A stretch of DNA of 64,000 bases from Algibacter miyuki (GTDB lineage: Bacteria; Bacteroidota; Bacteroidia; Flavobacteriales; Flavobacteriaceae), in assembly GCF_042427745.1 (NCBI RefSeq), contig NZ_JBHMFA010000006.1; one strand, written 5' to 3'. Each line of letters begins with the position of its first letter. The first letter of the stretch is position 1. Of this stretch, positions 1-8,243 are shown piece after piece. The position numbers were made by a program, and so were the translations under genes. The notes beneath the pieces were generated by a model. It saw nothing but the letters and a program-made list of their open reading frames with translations. It did not search any database and had not been told where the DNA came from.

Positions 1-2771
1 TCATCATCGTCAAAAACAGTACTCACCTCGTTATCAAAATATATTTGAATGCCACGTTCCTGAACATCTAAAGCCAAAAGTTTACTAGAAACCTTGTCTA
101 ACTGACGCTCCATTAAACGCGACGCCCGTTGAATAATAGTAATTTTAACGTTTTTATGTTTCATAGCTGCCGCCAATTCTAAACCTAACAATCCACCACC
201 AACAATAACCACATGTTGTTCTTCAGGAGGCAAATTGGTAGCATCTAAATAAGCTTTAAAACTATCGGCATCTTGTTTATTACGCATGGTAAAACGCCCA
301 GGCAAATCAATCTGCACATCGTTTGGAATAAAAGCGCGACTCCCTGTGGCTAAAATAAGTTTATTGAAGCTATGCTCCTCTCCATGATTATCGGTAACCA
401 CATTGTGTTTCGAGTCGATATTAGCGATCGATGTTTCAGGATGTACCGTAATATTTAATTTCTTTAACTCTAATTTTTTAATTTTCAGAAGCTGTTCCCA
501 ACTTAATTCTTCTGTAATATATTCTGGTAATAAAACCCGGTTATAAAACAAATTAGGTTCTTTTGAAAATACATGAATTTCATCAACCTCGTTAGATTCT
601 CTATAATTTTGCACAAATCGGAAAGCAGCTGCTCCCGCTCCAACAATAATAATTTTTTCAACAGGTTTTTTGTACTTAGAAACCGAAACACAAGTGAATT
701 TAAAATCGGGTTCTTTTGAAATAGGATCGACGTGTGTATTAGTTAAATTATTCGCACGGTTTAAATTACTTTGAAGTTGTTTTCCCCAATGCATAGGTAA
801 AAACACTACGCCTTTTTTTATGGTATCAGTAACTTTTGCACGAACACGAACAATGCCGTTCGTACTTTTTATTTCTGAAATATCGCCATCTTTAATTTTA
901 TTTAAAAAAGCGTCTACAGGATTAATTTCTAAAACAGGGGTTGGATAATGTGTTTTTAATCGAGACACCTTTCCTGTTTTAGTCATGGTGTGCCATTGAT
1001 CGCGCACCCGGCCTGTGGTTAATATTAAAGGAAATTCACCTGTAGGTTGCACCGCTGTATTTTCGGTACTTTGAGGTAAATTAAAAATAGCTTTTTGAGA
1101 AGGTGTATAGAATTTTTTATCTTCAAACAAACGTGGGGTTCCCGGATGACGATATTCTGGAACTGGCCATTGGAAGGTGCCTTCATTTTTTAATCGTTCG
1201 TAATTTAAAAAAGACACATCAATATTAGTGCCTTTGGTCATTGAGGCGTATTCATCATAAATTTCCGAAGCATTATTAAAATTAAAACCACGGAAGCCCA
1301 TACGTTGTGCAAAATCGCAGAATATTTCAACATCTGGTCGCGCTTCTCCTGGCGCATCAATTTCTTTAGGTAAATAGGAAATTCGACGTTCAGAATTCGT
1401 CATAGTTCCTTCTTTCTCTAACCAAGCAGCGGCTGGCAATACTAAATCAGCATATTCTAAAGTATCCGATTTATGCGAAATTTCTTGAACCACCACAAAT
1501 TTGGCGTTTTTCATAGCCTTTTCAATACGGTGCGTGTTTGGCATACTCACCAACGGATTTGTACAAGCAATCCAAACGGCTTTTAGTTTTCCACTTTCTA
1601 GAGCATCAAACATTTCGGTAGCTGTTAAACCTGGGTTAGGCGAAATTTTATCGACACCCCAAAATTGAGCTACTTCTCGCCTGTGTTCTTCATTACCTAA
1701 ATCTTTATGTACCGCTAATAAATTAGCCATACCGCCAACTTCACGACCGCCCATAGCATTGGGTTGCCCCGTAAGTGAAAATGGTCCAGAACCTGGTTTT
1801 CCAACCTGCCCTGTAATTAACGATAAATTAAGTAAGGAAACATTTTTATCGGTTCCTACAACACTTTGATTAAGCCCCATGGCCCACATACTGATAAAAC
1901 CTTTAGAAACACCAATAATATCGGCTGCTTTCTGAATATCTCTTTCTTCAACGCCACACAGTTTTGAAGCTTTTTTTAATGAAGTCTTAAATATTAATTC
2001 TTTATAATCTTGAAATCCTTCGGTATGCTCTTTAATAAACTTTTCGTCGATTAAACCGCGTTTGTATAAACATCTTCCGATGGCGTTATACAGAATAACA
2101 TCGGTACCTGGTATAAGTTGTAAATGCAAATCTGCGAAATTTGCAGAATCGGTTTTTCGAGGATCAATAACAATGATTTTTACTTCCGGATTTTCCTCTT
2201 TTCGTTTTTCAATACGACGAAATAAAATAGGATGACACCATGCTGGGTTTGCTCCTGTAATTAGAAAACAATCGGCCAGTTCTATATCTTCATAAGAAAT
2301 AGGCACACTATCTTCTCCAAAAGTTTTTTTATATCCTACTACTGCCGAACTCATACATAAACGCGAATTCGTGTCGATATTATTCGTTCCTATAAATCCT
2401 TTTGTAAGCTTATTTGCGATATAATATTCTTCGGTTAAACTTTGACCCGACACATAAAATGCGACGCTATCAGGACCGTATTTTTTTATAATTGATTTAA
2501 AAACGCTTGCTGCACGATCCAAACCTTCGTCCCATGTAACACGCTCGCGTGGATGTGAACGGCTCCAACGCATTTCCGGGTAAAGAATTCTATCCGATAC
2601 ATCGTTGGCTACATAATGCAAGTTCATGCCTTTAGAACACAACATCCCTTTATTTACTGGGTGATCTTTATCGCCTTCCACTAAAACCTTGTTATTACTG
2701 TCTTTTTTAACAATAATTCCGCAGCCTACACCACAATACGAACAGGTTGTTTTTATTTCGTTTTTAATCAT
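1..2771 (-). CDS. nasA: Assimilatory nitrate reductase, molybdopterin domain fused to FAD/NAD(P) diaphorase domain (3' end outside window)
   Basis: Reduces nitrate to nitrite in the cytoplasm. The reading frame is open from the ATG at 2771 to the left edge (about 923 codons visible), so the C-terminus is missing. The N-terminus carries the [4Fe-4S] cysteines CSYCGVGC near residues 10-17 followed by a CSKG cysteine, as in NasA/NarB/NapA. The molybdopterin part ends with a dinucleotide-binding segment containing NNLTNTHVDPISKEP (about 720-770 nt). A linker then leads into a second domain starting KIIIVGAGAAAFRF, a Rossmann GxGxxA motif, with a second one VIVGGGLLGLELAAAM, as in the FAD/NAD(P) part of NirB. 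The fusion suggests direct electron delivery from NAD(P)H. A BFD-like Fe-S domain may follow outside the window. It lies 131 nt downstream of the transporter gene on the same strand. Confidence 0.9.
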   Translation of the reverse strand, partial: MIKNEIKTTCSYCGVGCGIIVKKDSNNKVLVEGDKDHPVNKGMLCSKGMNLHYVANDVSDRILYPEMRWSRSHPRERVTWDEGLDRAASVFKSIIKKYGPDSVAFYVSGQSLTEEYYIANKLTKGFIGTNNIDTNSRLCMSSAVVGYKKTFGEDSVPISYEDIELADCFLITGANPAWCHPILFRRIEKRKEENPEVKIIVIDPRKTDSANFADLHLQLIPGTDVILYNAIGRCLYKRGLIDEKFIKEHTEGFQDYKELIFKTSLKKASKLCGVEERDIQKAADIIGVSKGFISMWAMGLNQSVVGTDKNVSLLNLSLITGQVGKPGSGPFSLTGQPNAMGGREVGGMANLLAVHKDLGNEEHRREVAQFWGVDKISPNPGLTATEMFDALESGKLKAVWIACTNPLVSMPNTHRIEKAMKNAKFVVVQEISHKSDTLEYADLVLPAAAWLEKEGTMTNSERRISYLPKEIDAPGEARPDVEIFCDFAQRMGFRGFNFNNASEIYDEYASMTKGTNIDVSFLNYERLKNEGTFQWPVPEYRHPGTPRLFEDKKFYTPSQKAIFNLPQSTENTAVQPTGEFPLILTTGRVRDQWHTMTKTGKVSRLKTHYPTPVLEINPVDAFLNKIKDGDISEIKSTNGIVRVRAKVTDTIKKGVVFLPMHWGKQLQSNLNRANNLTNTHVDPISKEPDFKFTCVSVSKYKKPVEKIIIVGAGAAAFRFVQNYRESNEVDEIHVFSKEPNLFYNRVLLPEYITEELSWEQLLKIKKLELKKLNITVHPETSIANIDSKHNVVTDNHGEEHSFNKLILATGSRAFIPNDVQIDLPGRFTMRNKQDADSFKAYLDATNLPPEEQHVVIVGGGLLGLELAAAMKHKNVKITIIQRASRLMERQLDKVSSKLLALDVQERGIQIYFDNEVSTVFDDD

Positions 2772-2849
2772 TTAGCTCACATTTTACACTAAGAAACATC
2801 TTTTAATTTCAGAAAACAAATGTGATTTGCATTATTCTGAATACTTTAA

Positions 2850-2891
2850 TAAAGGTATCTTTAATTTCATTTTCATTAAAAATACCTTTAT
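2850..2891 (-). terminator. Candidate terminator or attenuating hairpin after narK
   Basis: An inverted repeat pairs TAAAGGTAT plus TTTAAT with ATTAAA plus ATACCTTTA around a 9-nt loop, with one internal mismatch. It starts about 12 nt after the transporter stop codon. The downstream U-tract on the minus strand is weak, so partial read-through into nasA is likely. Confidence 0.5.
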
Positions 2892-2902
2892 AAAATAAGG
2901 TT

Positions 2903-4321
2903 TTACTTTACCAAAATTAACTCATCTGGATTTACTTTCAGCTCAACTTGCGCTACACGTTCATCTTCTGTTGAAAAACGAATAGCTAAAGAAACTACCG
3001 CAGTCAAAACCACAGTGATACCAATTATGAAATAGCCACTAGAAACTGCGGTAGCTGATGCTGCTGATTGAGCGGCTTTAATAGCCTCTTCGTTTAAGCC
3101 TTGACTGGCAATAATAGCGCCTTTTTCGGCTACTGCCGATTGCGATTTTAATAAAAATGCGGCTAAAAAGGCACCTACATTTCCGCCGGCTCCTACAATT
3201 CCGGAAACCGAACCAATCGCTTTTTTATTAATGAACGGTACTACAGAAAACGTTGCCCCTTCTGCCATTTGAACCGATAAACTAAATAAGATTAAGAATA
3301 CCACGCCAACAATTAAACTGGTGGTTGTTGAAAAGGTAATTAACATTAAACCTTGTATGGCTAAAATGAATGATAAGAATAAAACACGCCCTCGTAATCC
3401 TTTTAATTTTCCAAATTTGTCTCCGAAGAAACCGCCAAGTGTTCTTGCAAAAATATTCATTAAAGCGAAAGACAACACAATATTTCCGGCAGTAACTCGC
3501 TCTAACTGAAAAGTGTTTTGTAAGTAATCATCCATAGTACCATAAACTGTTAACTCGATACCGAAACTTGCGGCATAAACGAAAAACAGTATCCATGTTC
3601 TATAATCTTTCAATACGGTTAAAAAACCAACTTCGTCTTTTTTAGCTTCCACCATTTGGCCCGAAGCTTTTAAATCTTTAAAGTTTCCGTTAAGAGTATC
3701 TTTCGTAAAAAAGAAATAAATAATCCCCATTAAGAAACAAACAATACCAGCAATAATCATAGAATATCTCCAAGCATCACCTTCTGCAACACCAAAACTA
3801 ACTACTGCTGCTGCAATTAACGGCATACCTAAACGGTTAGCACCACCACCAAGGTTTCCCCAACCGGCAGATGTTGCATTTGCTGTTCCTACAATGTTAG
3901 GCGCATACATTAATGAAGTGTGTACTTGTGTGATTACAAAGGATGCCCCTATAAAACCGATAAATAATCTACAAATTAAAAATTGTAACGGCGTTTGCAC
4001 CATACCACATAAAACTACCGGAATGGCACCGATAACCAGTAACCATGTATAACATAATCTTGGTCCGTACTTATCACATAATTTACCAATAACCAATCGT
4101 GCAAAGACGGTTCCTGAAACAGCTAAAATAATAGAGTTCCATTTTTGATCGGGTGTTAGACCTAAATCTCTAACAACATCAGGCATAAAGGGGACAATAC
4201 CAAACCATGCGAAAAAACACATGAAAAATGATATTGACGTAATCCAAAATGTACGTGTAGAAACACTTTTAAAATCTAATAAACTTAGTTTTGTTGCTTT
4301 TGATTGTGCTAAATTTGTCAT
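2903..4321 (-). CDS. narK: NarK/NasA-type nitrate/nitrite MFS transporter
   Basis: Imports nitrate (or exchanges nitrate and nitrite) across the inner membrane. The 472-residue product is almost wholly hydrophobic with about 12 predicted membrane segments and the MFS fold. The conserved RLVIGKLCDKYGPR loop follows helix 2, and the glycine-rich GWGNLGGGANRLGMP is the nitrate signature of the NNP family. A second nitrate signature, GSVSGIVGAGGNVGAF, lies near residue 380. The start is an ATG preceded by a -7-type promoter. It sits between the response regulator gene and nitrate reductase, which supports nitrate as the substrate. The NNP family assignment is strong; the direction of transport is inferred. 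Confidence 0.93.
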   Translation of the reverse strand: MTNLAQSKATKLSLLDFKSVSTRTFWITSISFFMCFFAWFGIVPFMPDVVRDLGLTPDQKWNSIILAVSGTVFARLVIGKLCDKYGPRLCYTWLLVIGAIPVVLCGMVQTPLQFLICRLFIGFIGASFVITQVHTSLMYAPNIVGTANATSAGWGNLGGGANRLGMPLIAAAVVSFGVAEGDAWRYSMIIAGIVCFLMGIIYFFFTKDTLNGNFKDLKASGQMVEAKKDEVGFLTVLKDYRTWILFFVYAASFGIELTVYGTMDDYLQNTFQLERVTAGNIVLSFALMNIFARTLGGFFGDKFGKLKGLRGRVLFLSFILAIQGLMLITFSTTTSLIVGVVFLILFSLSVQMAEGATFSVVPFINKKAIGSVSGIVGAGGNVGAFLAAFLLKSQSAVAEKGAIIASQGLNEEAIKAAQSAASATAVSSGYFIIGITVVLTAVVSLAIRFSTEDERVAQVELKVNPDELILVK

Positions 4322-4341
4322 AATACATAATTTTATACTTA

Positions 4342-4387
4342 CAAAACTAAGTATAATTACGTAATTTATACGTAAAAAATATACGTA
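4342..4387 (-). promoter_or_regulatory. narK promoter with three TACGTA palindromes
   Basis: On the minus strand the -7 box TAGTTTTG (4342-4349) lies within TACTTAGTTTTGT, a 13-mer also present at the nirB promoter. Three TACGTA hexamers lie upstream at 4358-4363, 4369-4374 and 4382-4387; the first two are centred 11 bp apart, one helical turn. No TTTG -33 box is seen, which fits an activator-dependent promoter. Another TACGTA is at 4559-4564. The rest of the 262-nt gap up to the response regulator gene shows no gene. Confidence 0.55.
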
Positions 4388-4583
4388 TTTATAAATTTAT
4401 GCTAGATTGATAATTTTAGAATGTTGATTTTGAGGAATTGACAAAATGAAAGAGAAAACGCATAGTTATTTTGAGATAACAGCCTTAGCGAAAAGTAATA
4501 ATGTATAATAAAAAAGCTAAAAACCGATATTTACTCCACTATTTTGTAGAACAAACAATACGTATTTAATAAAAGTGACTTAA

Positions 4584-5249
4584 TTAAGCTAAACCGAACG
4601 CTTTAGCCTTATTGGAAAGTTCCATTAGGTTTTTAACCTCTAATTTTTTCATCAGGTTAAAACGGTGCACTTCCGCGGTACGCTTGCTAATATTGAGTTC
4701 TTCAGCAATGTCTTTGTTGTTTTTAAGTTGTAATACTAAATTAAGTATTTGCTTTTCGCGTTTGGTTAACTTAAAAGGATCTTCAACTGGAGTTTGTTTT
4801 GTTTCTATAGCCGTAGCGGTATTCCCGTTTACAAAATTATCCATAATAATAGCCGACACATCACCTGTAAAATACTTACCTCCAGACGCCACTTTGTTCA
4901 GCGCCTTTAAAAACTCTTCCTTACTTGCGCCTTTAAGTAAATAACCGTCAGCTCCAGCCTGAATCGCTTTTACTACGTATTCTTCGGAATCGTGCATGGA
5001 GAGTACCAGTGTCCTAACATCTGTATATAATCTATTTATCTCTTTAACAGCATCAATACCATTCATTTCAGGCATACGGATATCAATGATTAACACATGA
5101 GGTTTATTAGCTTTCACAACTTCTAAAGCTTCTTTTCCGTTAGAAGCTTCATCAATAACAACGACACCAGATTGATCTTCTAAAAGTGCTTTTATACCAT
5201 CACGAACCAATACGTGGTCGTCTGCCAATACTACATTTATAATATCCAT
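4584..5249 (-). CDS. NarL/NreC-like response regulator (REC + LuxR-type HTH)
   Basis: A DNA-binding response regulator of 221 residues. The receiver domain (about 1-120) has the acidic pair DD at 10-11, the phospho-acceptor Asp56 (IIDIRMPEMNG) and the conserved Lys106. The LuxR/FixJ HTH (about 158-215) contains LTKREKQILNLV and NKDIAEELNISKRTAEVH. It is encoded downstream of a histidine kinase with a nitrate-sensor-like motif and upstream of the transporter gene, so it is probably the cognate regulator of the nitrate genes. The 157-nt gap from the kinase gene and a -7-like box suggest it may have its own promoter. Confidence 0.9.
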   Translation of the reverse strand: MDIINVVLADDHVLVRDGIKALLEDQSGVVVIDEASNGKEALEVVKANKPHVLIIDIRMPEMNGIDAVKEINRLYTDVRTLVLSMHDSEEYVVKAIQAGADGYLLKGASKEEFLKALNKVASGGKYFTGDVSAIIMDNFVNGNTATAIETKQTPVEDPFKLTKREKQILNLVLQLKNNKDIAEELNISKRTAEVHRFNLMKKLEVKNLMELSNKAKAFGLA

Positions 5250-5266
5250 ATACTTATTTATAAATA

Positions 5267-5274
5267 CAAAAATA
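5267..5274 (-). promoter_or_regulatory. Candidate -7 box for the response regulator gene
   Basis: The minus strand reads TATTTTTG, matching TAnnTTTG, 18 nt before the ATG at 5249. No clear TTTG -33 box is found at the usual distance. Confidence 0.35.
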
Positions 5275-5406
5275 AGACTTTTTAAGTAATACTACCTAAC
5301 ACTGAATTTGTTTGTTTTTGATATGCAGAAAGACGTATGATTAGATCACTTTATAGAATTAATTTTAATGTGATAACTGGAAGAATTCTTACAATAAAAT
5401 GACCTA

Positions 5407-7227
5407 CTAAGCCTCAGCTAAAGGAATATTCAAAGTAACTCTCGTGCCTTTCCCCTCTTGAGAACTCAAAAACAACCTTCCATCTATATATTTAATACGT
5501 TCATTCATAAAAGTCATCCCCATACCGCCATCGGCATTTTTAACATTCTTTACCTTACTTGGATCGAAACCTTTTCCATTATCATCAATAACGATACTAA
5601 GTATATTTTTGCTATGAGATAAAGACACTAAAATATGTGACGAATCGGCATATTTAATAGCATTATTTATTGCTTCTTGAGTTATTCTATATATATTAAT
5701 TTCAACCAATGAATCTAGACGACCTCCAAAATTAGTTTTATTAAAAAGCACAATATCCTTGCCCGTTAATCTAGCTAATTCTTTGGTGAGCTTTGTAATG
5801 GCAGGTACAATGCCGTGATCGGATAATTCAGGAGGAGTTAAATTGAATGTAGCCGTACGCACACCTTTTATAATATTAGTGGTCAACTCCTTTAAGTGTT
5901 CAATTTTAGCAGCTGTTTTCTCAATATCATTAATATTTATGCTTTCTAAATTATATTTCAACCCCGTTAACATTTGCCCAATACCATCGTGAACATCTTT
6001 GGCTATACGGTTTTGCTCCTTTTCCTGATTCTCTATAATTTTACTTGAAATAATTTTTTGCTGACTAATTTCTTCTTGAAAGTTCTTTTTATTCAAGCGT
6101 TCAATCTCCAACTGCCCTGCTTTTCTTTCGGTAATTTCGGATGCAATAATAAGTAGTTCTGCTTTGTCTTCAGTTGGACTATATGGAATGATAGCCATTT
6201 CTAGCCATATATTTTCCTCTGCTTTAGTAGTTGCTTTCACCTCTCCTTGCCAACCTGTTTTTTTGAATTTTGCAATCAAACTTTCTAAAGCTGCTCGTTC
6301 TGTATCCACAACCGACATTACATTCCAAAACAAGGCTGTATCGTTAAATTTGGAAAATTTAAAACGTCTAGAAAATTTATTACCAATATGCACAATTTGT
6401 CCGCTAGGTAAAATACGCGCAAATAATAACGTTTCATCCATAGCCTGACTTAAAGCGCGCAATTCTTTAATTGATTTTTCTTTAGCAATACTTAATGCAT
6501 CAGCTTCAAAAGCCATTTTTTTTGCATACTTTTCTGCCTTAAGAAGTTCGAATAATGTACCTCTAACAGACTTTGCTGTGGGCCAGAAAATAAAGAGAAA
6601 TTCACCTAAAAGAACAAGTAAAGTGAATCCCGTTAAAAGGATTTCTAGAGTCCCCAACCAACTCACTCGCTCCTCAGCTTCCAAATCATATTGGTTTACA
6701 ATATCATCCATCATTGACAGAAATTTTCCTTCATTGGTTTTCACCAAATCAACGTCGTCTATAAATACTGAAACGGCATAGAGTTGGCTATTTTCTGCTT
6801 TAAAAATAATACGTTCGGTAGCTTCACTAATCGTTTTAAAAACAACATTTAACCCCTGAAACATACTAATGATTTCGGGACTATTTTTGGATGGCAATCC
6901 CATTTTGGCATCACCGGTTTGTAATGCTTCGTGGGAGCGTTGCCAAAGCTCTAAAGTCTCTTTTAAACTATTTTTAACACCTTCTAAATCTGAAGGATTT
7001 TCAATACTGGAAAGGGATAAAATTTCTTTTGTTAATTTCTGACTCAACATACGCTGCCTACCCGCAACATTAATCACGGTAGAGTCGTCTTGTTGCTTTT
7101 TAAGATGCTGACGCACAAATACCTGACTAATAATAACCGATAGTGCAATAGTACTTAAGGCAATAATATATAAGCGACTTAATTTATCAAATGTGCGCTG
7201 ATCTAATGAGTTCGCTTTCTGAGTCAT
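5407..7227 (-). CDS. Membrane sensor histidine kinase with NarX/PilJ-like N-terminal sensor, PAS and HisKA_3 domains
   Basis: A 606-residue sensor kinase that probably senses nitrate or nitrite. Two membrane segments (about 18-38 and 193-214) enclose a roughly 150-residue extracytoplasmic region. That region begins with INVAGRQRMLSQKLTKE (52-68), which resembles the nitrate-binding P-box of NarX and the type IV pilus chemoreceptor N-domain. A PAS-like domain spans about 262-366. The HisKA_3 H-box NRIAKDVHDGIGQ places the phosphorylated His at 413. The HATPase has N-box EAINNAIKYA and G-box DDNGKGFD. It starts 12 nt after the DUF4202 gene and is followed by the response regulator gene. Known of the family: NarX/NreB kinases pair with NarL/NreC regulators. 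Nitrate as the ligand is inferred. Confidence 0.9.
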   Translation of the reverse strand: MTQKANSLDQRTFDKLSRLYIIALSTIALSVIISQVFVRQHLKKQQDDSTVINVAGRQRMLSQKLTKEILSLSSIENPSDLEGVKNSLKETLELWQRSHEALQTGDAKMGLPSKNSPEIISMFQGLNVVFKTISEATERIIFKAENSQLYAVSVFIDDVDLVKTNEGKFLSMMDDIVNQYDLEAEERVSWLGTLEILLTGFTLLVLLGEFLFIFWPTAKSVRGTLFELLKAEKYAKKMAFEADALSIAKEKSIKELRALSQAMDETLLFARILPSGQIVHIGNKFSRRFKFSKFNDTALFWNVMSVVDTERAALESLIAKFKKTGWQGEVKATTKAEENIWLEMAIIPYSPTEDKAELLIIASEITERKAGQLEIERLNKKNFQEEISQQKIISSKIIENQEKEQNRIAKDVHDGIGQMLTGLKYNLESININDIEKTAAKIEHLKELTTNIIKGVRTATFNLTPPELSDHGIVPAITKLTKELARLTGKDIVLFNKTNFGGRLDSLVEINIYRITQEAINNAIKYADSSHILVSLSHSKNILSIVIDDNGKGFDPSKVKNVKNADGGMGMTFMNERIKYIDGRLFLSSQEGKGTRVTLNIPLAEA

Positions 7228-7239
7228 AGCGAATATAAT

Positions 7240-7824
7240 TTACGAAATGGCTTGTTTTACTAAAGCCAAACTCTTTTCAGAAAACTGAATTTTCAAAGCC
7301 GCAGCATGCCCTTCATCAGACATTTTTTTCCAAGTTTTTTGTAGAATATCAATTATTTTTTCATCACTGTGCTTAGCAGCAAATTCATCGAAGTAAAAAT
7401 CAAGAAACACTAAGCAAATAACATCTTCAATAGTCTGAGATTCTTTATTTTTCTTGATTAATTTTTTAAGTACAATAGCCTTAACGCGATCTATAAATTC
7501 ATTATCGTAACCTACTTCTTTTAAAATATCACCGGTTAATTCAGCATGCATTTGCTTTAAATCTTGGCGCCATTTTAAATACCCTACACGATCCATTGGG
7601 TACTCATTTCTAGCAATTTTCCATCTGCAAATATGCTGTGCTCTAGCCGCTATCTGTAAGGCTTTAGAAGCATTCGGATCAAACTGCAACAAGGTTCTAC
7701 TCATGCGTTGTGAGTACAATAATTCTTTTGGATATTCCATACCCGAAACCGAATACGTATTTACATCTTCAGCATTTTTTTTATCAATTAAAGCAATCGC
7801 AGTTTCAAATCTTGTTGGTTTCAT
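7240..7824 (-). CDS. DUF4202 family protein
   Basis: A 194-residue soluble protein recognised by the DUF4202 pattern: an N-terminal IDKKNAEDVN segment, ELLYSQRMSRTL, then AARAQHICRWKIARNEYPMDRVGYLKWRQDLK with its conserved His and Arg residues. The His/Asp/Glu-rich helical pattern looks like an HD-type hydrolase fold, but that is inference. No function is established. It lies between nirD (11-nt gap) and the sensor kinase (12-nt gap), inside the nitrite reductase operon, so a role in nitrate/nitrite assimilation or its signalling is likely. Confidence 0.8.
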   Translation of the reverse strand: MKPTRFETAIALIDKKNAEDVNTYSVSGMEYPKELLYSQRMSRTLLQFDPNASKALQIAARAQHICRWKIARNEYPMDRVGYLKWRQDLKQMHAELTGDILKEVGYDNEFIDRVKAIVLKKLIKKNKESQTIEDVICLVFLDFYFDEFAAKHSDEKIIDILQKTWKKMSDEGHAAALKIQFSEKSLALVKQAIS

Positions 7825-7835
7825 GGTTTCATTTT

Positions 7836-8213
7836 TTAATCTGAAAAGCCAATATACACATTTTCTGCTTCTATCTTCACCGGATACGTAGCAATAGCAT
7901 CTAAATCTCCATTTAAATTCTCTCCAGTTTCTAATGAAAATGTTTTTTTATGCAACGGACAAGCTATTTTAGGAATTCCTTTATGATCGCCTAACATACC
8001 TCTAGATAAAACCATTTCTTGTTTTTCTGGAGACAAATTTTGACAAGCGTACCATGTATTCAATCTAGAAAAATTGAAAACAGCAATTTGTAAATCTTTA
8101 TACTTTACACATGCGCCTCCATCTTTAGGAAAGGCATCTACTGAAGCCGCTTTAAACCAAACTTTTACGTCTTCTTCTTTTACTGTTTTGTATTTTAATA
8201 ATAAAGTTTCCAT
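7836..8213 (-). CDS. nirD: Nitrite reductase (NADH) small subunit
   Basis: The small, Rieske-like subunit that accompanies NirB in cytoplasmic nitrite reduction to ammonium. At 125 residues it has the family length. It contains VKYKDLQIAVFNF, ACQNLSP, SRGMLGDHKGIPKIACPLHKKTFSLETG and an acidic C-terminus. As expected for NirD, the full set of Rieske Cys/His ligands is absent although one CPLH remains. It starts 30 nt after the nirB stop and is followed 11 nt later by the DUF4202 gene. Confidence 0.92.
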   Translation of the reverse strand: METLLLKYKTVKEEDVKVWFKAASVDAFPKDGGACVKYKDLQIAVFNFSRLNTWYACQNLSPEKQEMVLSRGMLGDHKGIPKIACPLHKKTFSLETGENLNGDLDAIATYPVKIEAENVYIGFSD

Positions 8214-8243
8214 AAATATATCTGTTTGAAATAAGAATTATTT

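Noticed and set aside
503..691. A short minus-strand frame of 62 residues.
   Set aside because: It is in another frame inside the fused nitrate reductase, which reads through the region with a Rossmann motif.
4612..4944. A 110-residue plus-strand reading frame.
   Set aside because: It is antisense to the response regulator gene and has no family features.
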